Positions 8,299-17,167 of a stretch of 64,000 bases of DNA are shown here, piece after piece. Both the position numbers and the translations under genes were made by a program. The stretch comes from Hymenobacter jeollabukensis (GTDB lineage: Bacteria > Bacteroidota > Bacteroidia > Cytophagales > Hymenobacteraceae), in contig NZ_VAJM01000003.1 in assembly GCF_005771675.1 (NCBI RefSeq), positions 186,001-250,000 on the forward strand, written 5' to 3'. The first letter of the stretch is position 1. Each line of letters starts with the position of its first letter. Below the pieces are notes generated by a model. It saw only the letters and a list, made by a program, of their open reading frames with translations. It searched no databases and was not told the DNA's origin.

Positions 8299-8922
8299 CT
8301 AGGTTTGACGGGGCGAAGGGAGCTGAAACCAGTTTTTTTCCAGGCAGCGCCGCAGCTGCAGCTTGGCCCGGTGTACGATAACCCAGTAGTTGGCCGCGGT
8401 CAGGCTCAGCTCCTGGCAGATGTCCTCGGCGGGCAGCTCCTCCACGAAGCGCAGCACGAACACGGCCAGGTGCTGCGCGGAAAGCCGCTGCTGGCAGCCC
8501 TGCAGCACCCGTTGCAGCTCTTGCTGCTCCAGGGCCAGGTCGCCGCGTCCTGCCTCGTCGGTGGCCCAGGCGGCGGGGTACTGCTCGGGGTGCCAGTGGC
8601 CGTCGGCGGGGCGAAAAAACGCGGCTTCGGGGGCGTGGTCGGGCGTCAGGTCGAGGGGCACGAAGGGCGAGCGGGCCTGCCGCCGGTAGTGGTCGACGAG
8701 CTTGCGCTTCAGAATCACGAACAGCCAGGTGCGCTCCGAGGCCTGCCCCCGAAACGAATCCAGCGCGCCCAGGGCGCTGACGAGCGTTTCCTGCACCAGC
8801 TCCTCGGCCATGGCCGCGTCGGCCACCCGGCCCAGGGCGTAGCGGTACAGCTCGTCGCCGAAACGGGCCAGCCACAGGTGCGGCTCGGCGGTGGGGGCGG
8901 CACGGTCCGGAGGGGCATTCAT
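8299..8922 (-). CDS. ECF RNA polymerase sigma factor
   Basis: A 207-residue sigma-70 family protein. Region 2 is at about residues 20-90 (ELYRYALGRVADAAMAEELV, FRGQASERTWLFVILKRKLV) and region 4 at about 135-195 (LSAQHLAVFVLRFVEELPAE, ELSLTAANYWVIVHRAKLQL). The long linker contains a PLDLTPDH segment. The gene heads a two-gene operon with the anti-sigma gene and is convergent with the cytochrome b/molybdoenzyme run, so it may or may not control it. Confidence 0.9.
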   Translation of the reverse strand: MNAPPDRAAPTAEPHLWLARFGDELYRYALGRVADAAMAEELVQETLVSALGALDSFRGQASERTWLFVILKRKLVDHYRRQARSPFVPLDLTPDHAPEAAFFRPADGHWHPEQYPAAWATDEAGRGDLALEQQELQRVLQGCQQRLSAQHLAVFVLRFVEELPAEDICQELSLTAANYWVIVHRAKLQLRRCLEKNWFQLPSPRQT

Positions 8923-9061
8923 CGGCAGAGGGCGGAGCGGAGGACAACGGCAGCCGGTGGGGCCGGCCGTGGGTAAGGTAGCCGGTTGGACGCCCCCGGC
9001 GCGGTGTCCTTACGCCGGCTCGTCAAAAAAACATGCCCTGCTCCCACCGCGGGACGTTGCC

Positions 9062-10327
9062 TTACTCGGGCTGCGGCTCCGCTTCCGCCGCGCCGGCGGG
9101 GTACAGGCGGCGGATGAGCCGCTCCAGCGTGAGGCCCTGCCCGATGACGGAAAACAAGACCACGGCGTAGGTAATGGCCACGATGAGGCCTTTGTGCGGC
9201 ACGGCGTTGCTGATGGACAGGGCCAGCGCCACCGAAATGCCGCCGCGCAGCCCGCCCCAGGTCATCATCAGCGGGGCGTTGTTATCCAGGTTGAGCCAGC
9301 GGCGGGTGAGCCGGTAGGGCAGCCACACGGCCAGGTAGCGGGCCAGCAGCACCAGACCGATGGCCAGCAGGCTGATCAGCCAGTAGGACGGCTCGAACTC
9401 GATGACCAGCAGTTCGATGCCGATGAGCACGAACAGCAGCGCGTTCAGAATCACGTCGATCAGCTCCCAGAACTTGTCCACGTACTCCTCGGTCTGGTGG
9501 CTCATGGCGTCCTGCCGGGCCCGGTCGCCCACGAAGAGGCCCGCCACCACCATGGCCAGCGGCCCCGATACGTGCAGGCGCTGGGCCAGCAGGTAGCCGC
9601 CCATCACGGCCGCCAGGGTCAGCAGCACCTCGGTCTGGTAGTGGTTGATGGAGCGCAGCAGCCGGTACAGGCCGTAGCCCAGCACCAGCCCGAACAGCAC
9701 CCCGCCGCCCGCCTCCTGCACGAACAGCCAGGCAATGCCGCCGGCCCCCAGTTCCTGGCCCAGCACCAGCTCGTAGACGGTGGCGAAGATGACCACCCCC
9801 ACCCCGTCGTTGAAGAGCGACTCGCCCACGATGTTGGTTTTCACGCTTTCCGGCAGCTTGAAGCGGGCCAGGATGCCCAGCACGGCAATCGGGTCGGTGG
9901 GCGAAATCAGCGCCCCGAACAGCAGGCACAGCGGGTACGAGAGGTCCAGCGCCAGCCAGCGGCTGAGCCCGTACAGCCCCGTACCGATCAGGAAGGTGCT
10001 CAGCACGGTGCCGACGAGGGCAAACAGCATCACCGAGCGCCGCTCCACCCGCAGTTCAGCCGCGTCGGTGTGAAAGGCGCCGGCGAAGAGCAACAGGCTC
10101 AGCATCACGTCGAAGAGCACCCGGTCGAAGTCGATGCCGGCCACGGCCTGGCGCGTGTGCGCAAACCACCCGGGCTGCACCCAACCAGCGGCCAGCACCA
10201 GCAGCGAAAAGCCCAGCGACACGACCATGATGCCGATGGCGTCGGGCAGTTTCAGGAAGCGGGAGTTGAGGTAGGCAAACGCCGCGGCCACGACGATGAG
10301 CAGCGTGATGAGGGTAAATAACTCCAT
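9062..10327 (-). CDS. CPA1-type cation:proton antiporter
   Basis: A 421-residue protein with about 11-12 hydrophobic helices, from the ATG at 10327 ([17 protein letters not shown]). It has the CPA1 family motifs [10 protein letters not shown] near residue 140 and [14 protein letters not shown] near 165, where the ND pair forms the ion site, and a conserved [16 protein letters not shown] block. It should exchange Na+ or K+ for protons at the inner membrane. It sits among other ion-homeostasis genes (DUF389, NhaA). It lacks the long cytoplasmic C-terminus of some NhaP proteins. Confidence 0.92.
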   Translation of the reverse strand: MELFTLITLLIVVAAAFAYLNSRFLKLPDAIGIMVVSLGFSLLVLAAGWVQPGWFAHTRQAVAGIDFDRVLFDVMLSLLLFAGAFHTDAAELRVERRSVMLFALVGTVLSTFLIGTGLYGLSRWLALDLSYPLCLLFGALISPTDPIAVLGILARFKLPESVKTNIVGESLFNDGVGVVIFATVYELVLGQELGAGGIAWLFVQEAGGGVLFGLVLGYGLYRLLRSINHYQTEVLLTLAAVMGGYLLAQRLHVSGPLAMVVAGLFVGDRARQDAMSHQTEEYVDKFWELIDVILNALLFVLIGIELLVIEFEPSYWLISLLAIGLVLLARYLAVWLPYRLTRRWLNLDNNAPLMMTWGGLRGGISVALALSISNAVPHKGLIVAITYAVVLFSVIGQGLTLERLIRRLYPAGAAEAEPQPE

Positions 10328-10443
10328 GGGCAACGGTGCGGGTGGGCGCGCAAGATAGAGACGCGCACAGGGGATGCCGCCGGCGCGGCTACTTGCTCCG
10401 GGCCAGGACGCGCTTCATCTGCGCCATTTCGCGTTCCTGGGCG

Positions 10444-11820
10444 TCAGCGCCGGGTGTCCACAGGCTCCACCAGCAGCTGAACGGTCCGTTTGCCGCCGGC
10501 GCGTACGCGCAGCCACTGGTTCAGTCGCTGCTGTTCGGCCGCGGGCAGCGGCCGGCCCGTACGCACGGCCACCACCAGCGTCGTGTCGGCCCGCAGCGAA
10601 TCGACAGCGGGCTGCACCAGGCGGCTGAGTCCTAATTGCTGAACGTCGGGGTGCTCGGCCTGCACCTCCCGCAGCAGGGCGGGGGCGGCCGGCAAGCCGG
10701 TCAGGGCGGGGTTATCGGCCTGGGTGAGCAGCTGCTGTAGCTGGGCCAGCCGGGCATCGTAGCCGGCCAGGGTTTGCTCGTTGCGGCTGCGCACGTCTTC
10801 CAGCAGGCTGTTGCGCATGGTCTGGGCATCGGCCGAATCGAGCTGGGCCAGCCCTTGGCGCACGGTCAGCTCGGTCTTCTCCAGCCGGTAGCGGCCCAGC
10901 GCGGCCCGCGCCGTGCGCAGCTGGGCCCGCGTCAGCACCTGCCCGGCCAGCAGCACGTTGATGTGGCGGGTATCGGCCTCGATGCGGCGGGTGACCACGT
11001 ACGTGCCCGGCTGCTGGTTGAACTGCTCGTCGACGAAGCGCTGGGCGTTGTGGGCGAATACGGTGCGCTGCACGATGCGCGCGGCCAGGTAGAGGCTGGG
11101 GACGCCGGTGAACAGGGCCACCAGCCAGATGCCGAGCTGCACCCGCCGCGCCCGGTGCGGGCTGGCGAAGGAGTGGTGCGGCAGGGGCAGAATACGGGCC
11201 ACCAGGAAGGTAGCCAGGCTGATGAACACGCCGTTGATGCTGAACAGGTACAGGGCCCCGAACATAAACGACCAGTGCCCCGTGGCCAGCCCGTAGCCGG
11301 CCGTGCACAGCGGGGGCATCAGAGCCGTGGCAATGGCCACGCCCGGCACGGCGTTGCCCCGCTCGCGCCGCGTCAGGGCCACGGCCCCGGCCGCGCCGCC
11401 AAACAGGGCAATGAGCACATCCCAGGTGGTGGGCTGGGTGCGGGCTAATAGTTCGGAGCCCGCATCGGTGAGGGGCGTGAGGCGGAAGTACAGCGCCGAG
11501 ACCAGGATGCTGATGCCCGCCGCGATAAGCAGGTTTTTCACCCCGCGCTGAATCAGATCCAGCTTCACGGTGGCCGCCCCGAAGCCGATGCCCACAATCG
11601 GCCCCATGAGCGGCGAAATGAGCATAGCCCCGATGATGACGGCCGTGGAGTTGACGTTCAGCCCCACCGAGGCCACCAAGATGGCGAAGATTAGTACCCA
11701 CAGGTTGGTGCCCCGAAAGGCCATGCCTTCCTGCACATCGGCCACGATGTCGGCCGGGTCGGCCATGTCATGGGCCAGGTCGAAACGCTGACGCAGCCAG
11801 CGCAAAAGCGGCACATTCAT
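10444..11820 (-). CDS. DUF389 (TIGR00341 type) membrane protein
   Basis: A 458-residue protein. Residues 40-270 contain several membrane helices with the family's signature pieces STAVIIGAMLISPLMGPIVG and VAIATALMPPLCTAGYGLAT. The C-terminal 190 residues are soluble and helical (VRSRNEQTLAGYDARLAQLQ), likely periplasmic. The biochemical role of DUF389 is unsettled; a transport role is possible. It is on the same strand as the antiporter downstream and 10 bp from the gene before it. Confidence 0.9.
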   Translation of the reverse strand: MNVPLLRWLRQRFDLAHDMADPADIVADVQEGMAFRGTNLWVLIFAILVASVGLNVNSTAVIIGAMLISPLMGPIVGIGFGAATVKLDLIQRGVKNLLIAAGISILVSALYFRLTPLTDAGSELLARTQPTTWDVLIALFGGAAGAVALTRRERGNAVPGVAIATALMPPLCTAGYGLATGHWSFMFGALYLFSINGVFISLATFLVARILPLPHHSFASPHRARRVQLGIWLVALFTGVPSLYLAARIVQRTVFAHNAQRFVDEQFNQQPGTYVVTRRIEADTRHINVLLAGQVLTRAQLRTARAALGRYRLEKTELTVRQGLAQLDSADAQTMRNSLLEDVRSRNEQTLAGYDARLAQLQQLLTQADNPALTGLPAAPALLREVQAEHPDVQQLGLSRLVQPAVDSLRADTTLVVAVRTGRPLPAAEQQRLNQWLRVRAGGKRTVQLLVEPVDTRR

Positions 11821-11830
11821 GGGCCCAAAG

Positions 11831-12238
11831 CTACGCCGCCCGCAACCAGTCCGCCGCCGGCGCCGGGTCGTCGAACAGGCCCACCGTCAGGAACCGGCGC
11901 AGGTCGTGGACCACCGGCCCGGTATGCAGGCGGTGGCTGGGGTTGGGGGCGGGTAGGGCGGCGTAGCGCACGAGACCGGTGCGGGTCGCCACGTCGGGCA
12001 GCCAGCGCGTGAGCAGCCACTGCTGGTCGGCGGCGGTGGGCGGGGCCGTGGCAGCCCGGTGGTCGGCCAGCACGCCGCGCAGCCCGGCCCGCTCCAGCAG
12101 GTTGCGGGCGTGCACGTAGAGGGCCCGCCACTCGTGGCTGCTCAGCGGCTGGTCGGTCCAACGCAGGGTGAGGTAGGCATCGGGGACGTAGAGCACGGCG
12201 CCGAGCGCGTTGGCGAAATAGGTGTGGGTAGTGGGCAT
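11831..12238 (-). CDS. Hypothetical protein, 135 aa, possible STAS/SpoIIAA-like fold
   Basis: A soluble protein without signal peptide. It begins MPTTHTYFANALGAVLYVPD and alternates strands with helices: SSHEWRALYVHARNLLERAG, GVLADHRA, WLLTRWLPDVATRTG, RRFLTVGLFDD. This layout resembles small single-domain proteins of Hymenobacter that adopt an SpoIIAA/STAS-like fold, a weak inference. Its stop is 10 bp before the DUF389 start, suggesting one transcript. Confidence 0.6.
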   Translation of the reverse strand: MPTTHTYFANALGAVLYVPDAYLTLRWTDQPLSSHEWRALYVHARNLLERAGLRGVLADHRAATAPPTAADQQWLLTRWLPDVATRTGLVRYAALPAPNPSHRLHTGPVVHDLRRFLTVGLFDDPAPAADWLRAA

Positions 12239-12478
12239 GCGGCAAGGCAGATCAGCTGGAAGCGTAACGCCCCGGCGGCGCCGCTCGTTCCGATCAGGGC
12301 TGGGGGCGGTCAGTCAGGAATGACAAAAGCCCGCCAGCAGCGGGCCCTTGTGCGGCGTTTTTCAGACGGAAAGCGGAGCAACGTCCGTCCACTACGTAAT
12401 TCCCGACCTTCGCGGCCAGGGTTGGCCCGTTTCAGTTGCGCACGCGCCGGCCCGCCTCCTGCCCTCTAACTCTTTCTA

Positions 12479-13798
12479 ATGGCTGTACCTCAACTCGTTC
12501 GCCCCCTGGTCCGGCCCTTCGCCGAGTTTTTCCGGCGCGAGGCCGCTGGCAGCATCGTGCTGCTGCTGAGCGCCGCGCTGGCCCTGCTGCTGGCCAACAC
12601 CAGCTGGGGTCCGGCCCGCTACTTCCCGGCGGTGTGGGACGAGCATTTCCGGCTGTCGTTCGGTCAGCTGGTACTCGACAAAAGCCTGCTGCACTGGATC
12701 AACGACGGGCTGATGACGGTGTTCTTCCTGATTGTGGGCCTGGAAATCAAGCGCGAAATGCTCGACGGAGAGCTGGCCTCCGTGCGGCAGGCGGCCCTGC
12801 CCATTGCCGGAGCCCTGGGCGGCATGCTGGTGCCCGCGCTGCTCTACGCGGTGTTCAACCACGGCACCGCCACGGCCGGCGGCTGGGGCATCCCCATGGC
12901 CACCGACATTGCCTTCGCCCTGGCCGCCTTACAGCTGCTGGGCTCCCGGGTGCCGCTGGGCCTGAAGGTGTTCCTCACCGCCCTGGCCATCGTCGACGAC
13001 CTGGGGGCGGTGCTGGTCATTGCCGGCTTCTACACCCAGGAAATTCATCTGCCCTACCTGCTGGCGGCCCTGGGCGTGTGGCTGGCGCTGCTGGGGTTGA
13101 ACCTGCTGGGGGCCCGCAGCCTGTGGCTGTACCTGCTGCTGGGCGTGGTGCTCTGGTACTGCACCCTCGAGTCGGGCATCCATGCCACGCTGGCCGGGGT
13201 GCTGCTGGCCGTGGCCATTCCTGCGCGCATCGGGCAGGCGCGGCCGGCGCTGCTGCGCCTGCTGGAGGAGCGGCTGCGCTTCATCAGCCTGGAAGCCCAC
13301 GCCCGCGACGCCGACCCTCGCACCATCAGCGAGGAGCTGGAGGAGCTGTCGGAGCGCATCAGCTCCCCGGCCCAGAAGCTGGAGCAGCGCCTGCACTCGG
13401 TGGTGGCCTTCGGCATCATTCCGCTCTTCGCCTTCGCCAACACCAGCCTCACGCTCGATGGTTCGGTATTCGGGCAACTGACCTCGCCGCTGGCGCTGGG
13501 CATCCTGGCCGGGCTGGTGGTGGGCAAGCCGCTGGGCATCGGCACGCTGGCCTGGCTGACGGTGCGCCTGGGCTGGGCCGCGCTGCCGGCGGGCGTGACG
13601 TGGCGGCAGCTGTGGGGGGCGGGGCTGCTGGGCGGCATCGGCTTCACCATGTCGCTGTTCGTTACGCTGCTGGCCTTCGGCGTGCATTCTTCGGCCGAAG
13701 CCGTGGCCAAGCTGGCCATTCTGCTGGCGTCCGGCCTGGCCGGCACGCTGGGCTGGCTGTGGCTGCGGGCCGTCCCGGCGCCGGCGGAAGCTGGCTAA
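12479..13798 (+). CDS. nhaA: Na+/H+ antiporter NhaA
   Basis: A 439-residue protein with 11-12 membrane helices. Diagnostic NhaA stretches are HWINDGLMTVFFLIVGLEIK, PMATDIAFALAALQLLGSR, and LTALAIVDDLGAVLVIAGFY; the DD pair corresponds to the ion-binding aspartates 163/164 of E. coli NhaA. GIGFTMSLFVTLLAF is near the C-terminus. It exports Na+ in exchange for protons and is usually activated at alkaline pH. A charged helical insert (ARDADPRTISEELEELSERI) lies between helices, as in many non-enteric NhaA proteins. Confidence 0.96.
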   Translation: MAVPQLVRPLVRPFAEFFRREAAGSIVLLLSAALALLLANTSWGPARYFPAVWDEHFRLSFGQLVLDKSLLHWINDGLMTVFFLIVGLEIKREMLDGELASVRQAALPIAGALGGMLVPALLYAVFNHGTATAGGWGIPMATDIAFALAALQLLGSRVPLGLKVFLTALAIVDDLGAVLVIAGFYTQEIHLPYLLAALGVWLALLGLNLLGARSLWLYLLLGVVLWYCTLESGIHATLAGVLLAVAIPARIGQARPALLRLLEERLRFISLEAHARDADPRTISEELEELSERISSPAQKLEQRLHSVVAFGIIPLFAFANTSLTLDGSVFGQLTSPLALGILAGLVVGKPLGIGTLAWLTVRLGWAALPAGVTWRQLWGAGLLGGIGFTMSLFVTLLAFGVHSSAEAVAKLAILLASGLAGTLGWLWLRAVPAPAEAG

Positions 13799-13830
13799 CC
13801 AGCCCCGGCCGCGTTACTCCGCGTGCCGGG

Positions 13831-13935
13831 CTACTGCCACAGCACCGCGAGCTGGCGCAGGGCCTGCCGCTGGCGGGTTTTGACGGTGCCGGGCGGCAGC
13901 TCCAGGTATTCGGCCACTTCTCTGTTTTGCGCGTC
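13831..13935 (-). pseudogene. ECF sigma factor remnant (region 4 only)
   Basis: On the - strand, a frame ending at the TAG at 13831-13833 reads NREVAEYLELPPGTVKTRQR then QALRQLAVLWQ. This is the helix-turn-helix of sigma-70 region 4. The rest of the gene is missing: a stop lies about 105 bp upstream, and the mscS start codon at 13947 occupies the adjoining DNA. It is the 3' tail of a deleted sigma gene, and marks a rearrangement breakpoint just 5' of mscS. Confidence 0.7.
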
Positions 13936-13946
13936 TATTGCTGCTT

Positions 13947-15743
13947 ATGAAGTGCCTTTTCCTCTGCTGGTTACTGGTGCTGAGCTGGGGCGCCGTTGCC
14001 CAGCCCGCCGATTCACTGGCTTCCGGTGCCCGGCCGCCACGTCCGGCCGGCGCCGCCGTCGTGCTGCCGCCCGCCGACACGCTGTTTCGCGTCTACGGCC
14101 GGGTGGGCTCGTTCGGGCCAAAGGAGCGGGCCGAGGCCATCCAGCGCCGCCTGCTGGCCCTGCTCGACGCCCCGCTGTTCCGGCCCGATTCGCTCCACGT
14201 GGTGGATGCGGAGCGCGACTCCGAAATCATGTACGCCGACACTCACCTGCTGAGCGTGGGCGAAGCCGAAGCGCAGGCCCTGGGGCAGCCCCGGCCGGCC
14301 GTGGCCCGGTTAATACCTCGGCATCCTGCGGCGCCACCTCACGGCCGCCCAGCAGGCCGGCAGCCTGACCGAGCTGCTCCAGCGCGGTGCCCTGGCCGTA
14401 CTCACCCTGCTGATGCTCGGCGGGCTGATTTACGGGCTGAACCGGCTGTTTCGGGCCATCAACCGGCCCATCCTACGCTGGCGCGGCAGCCCCCGGAAGC
14501 CCTGGCGCATCAACACGAGCTGCTCACTCAGGCGCGGCAGCTGACCGTGCTGCGCACCGCCCTGAAGCTGCTGCGCCTGGTGCTGGTGGCCCTGACGGTG
14601 TACCTGGCCCTGCCGCTGCTGTTCAGCCTGTTTCCGTGGACGGAGGGCTTCTCGCGGCAGCTGCTGGGCTACGTGCTCGGGCCGGGGCAGCGGGTGGTGC
14701 TGGCCGTGGTGCATTACGTGCCGAACCTGCTCACCATCGTGGTCATTTACTTCTTCACCACCTACACCGTGAAGCTGCTGCGCTTTCTGGCCGGGGAGGT
14801 GGCAGCCGGCAAGCTGGTTATCGAGGGCTTCTACGCCGACTGGGCGCTGCCGACCTTCAACCTGGTGCGCTTCGCTCTGTACGTGTTCATGTTCATCGTC
14901 ATCTTCCCCTACCTGCCCGGCTCCGATTCGCCGGTGTTCCAGGGCGTGTCGGTGCTGCTGGGCTTCATCATCTCCTTCGGCTCCACCTCGGCCATCGGCA
15001 ACCTGGTGGCCGGCATCGTCATCACCTACATGCGCCCGTTCAAAGTCGGCGACCGGGTGAAAATCGGCGAAGCAGTGGGCGACGTGCTGGAAAAGACCCT
15101 GCTGGTCACGCGCCTGCGCACCATCAGGAAAGAGGACATTACCATCCCGAACTCCAACATCCTGACCGGTCACACTGTGAACTACAGCGTGGCCGCCGAG
15201 CGCGAGGGGCTGGTGCTGCACTCCACCGTCACCATCGGCTACGACGTACCCTGGCCGCAGGTGCACGAGCTGCTGCTGGCGGCGGCCCGCGCTACGCAGG
15301 GCATCGAGGCCACACCCGCGCCCTTCGTGCTGCAAACCAGCCTGGAGGACTTCTACGTGGCCTGCCAGATCAACGCCTACACCCGGCAGCCGCACCGGCA
15401 GGCCGCCCTCTAGAGCCTGTTATGGACTGCTGCGTCAAAATGCGGTTTGTAAAAATGGGCCTAACGCATTAGAGGCCCGCCACGGCACGCAGGCCGTGCT
15501 TTTGACCTGCGGGCTACTTGCGGCTCATGAGCAAGCCCGTAAAAAAGGCCCTCTACTGCTCAAAAAGTCAATAACAGCCTCTACTCCGAGCTGCACCAGC
15601 ACATTCAGGAGGCGTTTGCCCGCGCCGGCGTCGAGATCATGTCGCCGCACTACCGGGCTACGCGCACGGGGCCGGAGGCGGGCAGCACCATCCCGCAGCT
15701 ACCAGTCGCACCCGAAAACAGCCAGCAAGCACCGACCAGCTGA
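13947..15743 (+). pseudogene. Mechanosensitive channel (MscS family), broken by frameshifts and an insertion
   Basis: The ATG at 13947 starts a signal sequence (MKCLFLCWLLVLSWGAVAQP), a periplasmic domain, several membrane helices, and an MscS core with GSTSAIGNLVAGIVITYMRP and FKVGDRVKIGEAVGDVLEKT. About 14314-14490 the homologous frame (YLGILRRHLTAAQQ, LNRLFRAINRPILRW) is shifted relative to both flanks, so two compensating indels are present. At 15411 a 169-bp element interrupts the 3' end and creates a TAG stop. The true tail YSELHQHIQEAFARAGVEIM resumes after it and ends at 15743. A product of about 488 residues could be made but would carry a garbled segment and lack the last 50 or so residues. 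Confidence 0.8.
15413..15581. mobile_element. 169-bp MITE-like element in mscS
   Basis: Its ends are inverted repeats: GAGCCTGTTATGGACT on the left, and the complement of the right end reads GAGGCTGTTATTGACT. It is flanked by TA at 15411-15412 and 15582-15583. Removing the element plus one TA restores the channel's reading frame (...AAL-YSEL...). It encodes no protein. TA duplication fits IS630/Tc1-like elements or TA-targeting IS5 relatives, so a full-length IS with the same ends should exist elsewhere. Confidence 0.85.
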
Positions 15744-15833
15744 CCAAGGCGCCGCCGCCCGGGCCGAGCGGCTTTCCTGTACCAGACGCAAGGCTTCGGC
15801 CCTGAATGCCTCGTCGTATCTGCGCCGTTTCCC
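15744..15833 (-). pseudogene. IS3-family OrfA transposase fragment
   Basis: The - strand reads KRRRYDEAFRAEALRLVQES then RSARAAA, the N-terminal helix-turn-helix of IS3-type OrfA proteins. The frame is lost after about 27 residues, and no OrfB is present. It abuts the stop codon of mscS. It is a dead remnant, part of the decayed stretch next to tRNA-Asn. Confidence 0.7.
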
Positions 15834-15879
15834 CGGCTGATTGATGTGCCAGGTGCTTGCCTTGACAAATGGGGAATAC

Positions 15880-16207
15880 GTCCGCACGCTGTCCACGTCA
15901 ACCGGGCCACCTCATCCCACTTCCGGTTCAAACCCGATTCTTTGGCTACCTGCTTGATCCACTCGTTGCGGTCCTGTGCATGCCGCCGGGGAAACTGCCC
16001 GTTCCACCGTCCGCCGATAAGCAAGGCAATGGGCGGCAGCGGCACCGCGGCATCCAGGCCGGTTTGCCCTTCTTCTCGGGCGTGGCGTGTTCACCGGTGT
16101 CCAGCAAGGGGTTCTTGGTTGTGCCAGCGCATCATGATGCGCACGGGGCAATAGCCAGCTTTGTTGATGGCCGCGAGGCGGGGAAAGAAGCTGACGTTGA
16201 TTTTGCG
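15880..16207 (-). pseudogene. Tyrosine integrase remnant next to tRNA-Asn
   Basis: One - strand frame (16204 to 16091) reads KINVSFFPRLAAINKAGYCP then VRIMMRWHN, which resembles the arm-type DNA-binding start of Bacteroidota tyrosine recombinases. A second frame (about 16045-15890) reads RNEWIKQVAKESGLNRKWDE, like the segment before the HxxR box in these enzymes. The central part and the catalytic Arg/His/Tyr residues are absent. The fragment lies just downstream of tRNA-Asn on the same strand, the usual place for an integrase that used the tRNA as attachment site. Family assignment is by eye and moderate. Confidence 0.5.
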
Positions 16208-16343
16208 CCGGTGGACGGGCAAACGTTGCACTTGGGGTCTTGTACTGGCCAGGTTACTGGTTTCTGTACTGGTTATGCTACTGCTGTAGCCACAAATACC
16301 GGTATGACCTTCAACACAAACCTCGTCCTGCGCCCTGGAAATA

Positions 16344-16372
16344 AAAATACCCGCCGGGTAGGGCGGGTATTT
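16344..16372 (-). terminator. Terminator of the tRNA-Asn transcript
   Basis: AAATACCCGCC pairs with GGCGGGTATTT; on the - strand it is followed by a T run. It lies 9 nt beyond the 3' end of the tRNA. Confidence 0.85.
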
Positions 16373-16380
16373 CATTGCTG

Positions 16381-16454
16381 CGCTCCCTCCTGGGCTCGAA
16401 CCAGGGACCCTCTGATTAACAGTCAGATGCTCTAACCGGCTGAGCTAAGGAAGC
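16381..16454 (-). tRNA. tRNA-Asn (GTT)
   Basis: The - strand folds into a standard 74-nt cloverleaf. The acceptor stem is GCTTCCT/AGGGAGC, the D arm is GCTC...GAGC, the anticodon arm is TCTGA-CTGTTAA-TCAGA with anticodon GTT (complement AAC at 16418-16420), and the T arm is CCTGG-TTCGAGC-CCAGG. CCA is not encoded. It stands alone with its own terminator and an integrase remnant downstream. Confidence 0.95.
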
Positions 16455-16551
16455 GGTTATGGCGGCGTTTCATTGCCGTTGCGGGTGCAATATTAGATAC
16501 AGAAAAGGCCTTACGCAAGTTCTAGGTGAATATTTTTTTTGATAATTATTA

Positions 16552-16995
16552 TTAGTTGGTGATGTACAGCAAGTTGCCGTTTAAGGTGGTGGTGTATTGG
16601 CGCAACGACCGGCGGGCCGGCCCGCTAGTGGGCAGGCCATTGGTCAGATCAAAACGTGACGCACAGCAAGTGTCAACGAGGAAAAAGCGGGAGGCATCTA
16701 CGCTGACTTTGGCGCAGGCGTCATAGGGTTGGTAGGAGCAGTTGCGTTCGAATGCCAAGTATTGTTGGGCACTCTGCCGCACCACGATGATGCCCCGCAC
16801 CCCGCCCGGCCGGTAGATAAATCCTTTGTCGAAGCGCAGCGCGGCTGCTTCTTGAGTGGTGAGATTAACCAAGTCGCTGACCACCGCCGATGGTATGGCC
16901 GGCTCCACATTGGCATCGGACGACCCACAGCCAGCCAGACATGCCAGCAACAACCCCATGGCCGACAGCAAATACAAACGAGACGAAATAGGCAT
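16552..16995 (-). CDS. Lipoprotein with a degenerate Rieske-like fold
   Basis: A 147-residue protein. The signal MPISSRLYLLSAMGLLLACL ends in the lipobox LAGC (Cys23). The mature part has GIIVVRQSAQQYLAFERNCS followed by a FFLVDTCCASRFDLTNG segment, then GPARRSLRQYTTTLNG near the end. The order matches Rieske proteins, where CxH and CxxH boxes bind a 2Fe-2S cluster, but here the histidines are absent (NCSY and TCCAS). A classical Rieske cluster is therefore unlikely; a disulfide or another metal is possible. It stands alone upstream of tRNA-Asn on the same strand. Confidence 0.7.
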   Translation of the reverse strand: MPISSRLYLLSAMGLLLACLAGCGSSDANVEPAIPSAVVSDLVNLTTQEAAALRFDKGFIYRPGGVRGIIVVRQSAQQYLAFERNCSYQPYDACAKVSVDASRFFLVDTCCASRFDLTNGLPTSGPARRSLRQYTTTLNGNLLYITN

Positions 16996-17167
16996 GGCGC
17001 AATAACGTCAGAAGCTCGCTTTTGTGTTCAACCTGACGGTAGGAAACGTGCCATAGTTGCCCCAGGTTGGATACTCCGGTTGCTGGGTACTTTGTTGGAC
17101 GCGGGGGCAAAGCAGTATTACGAACAGGCGCAGGCAAACAATTAAGCGGAGGGTAGGCGAGGGGCTT

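Noticed and set aside
15744-16454. Intact prophage or genomic island
   Set aside because: Only fragments are present; no capsid, portal, replication or conjugation genes occur anywhere in the window.
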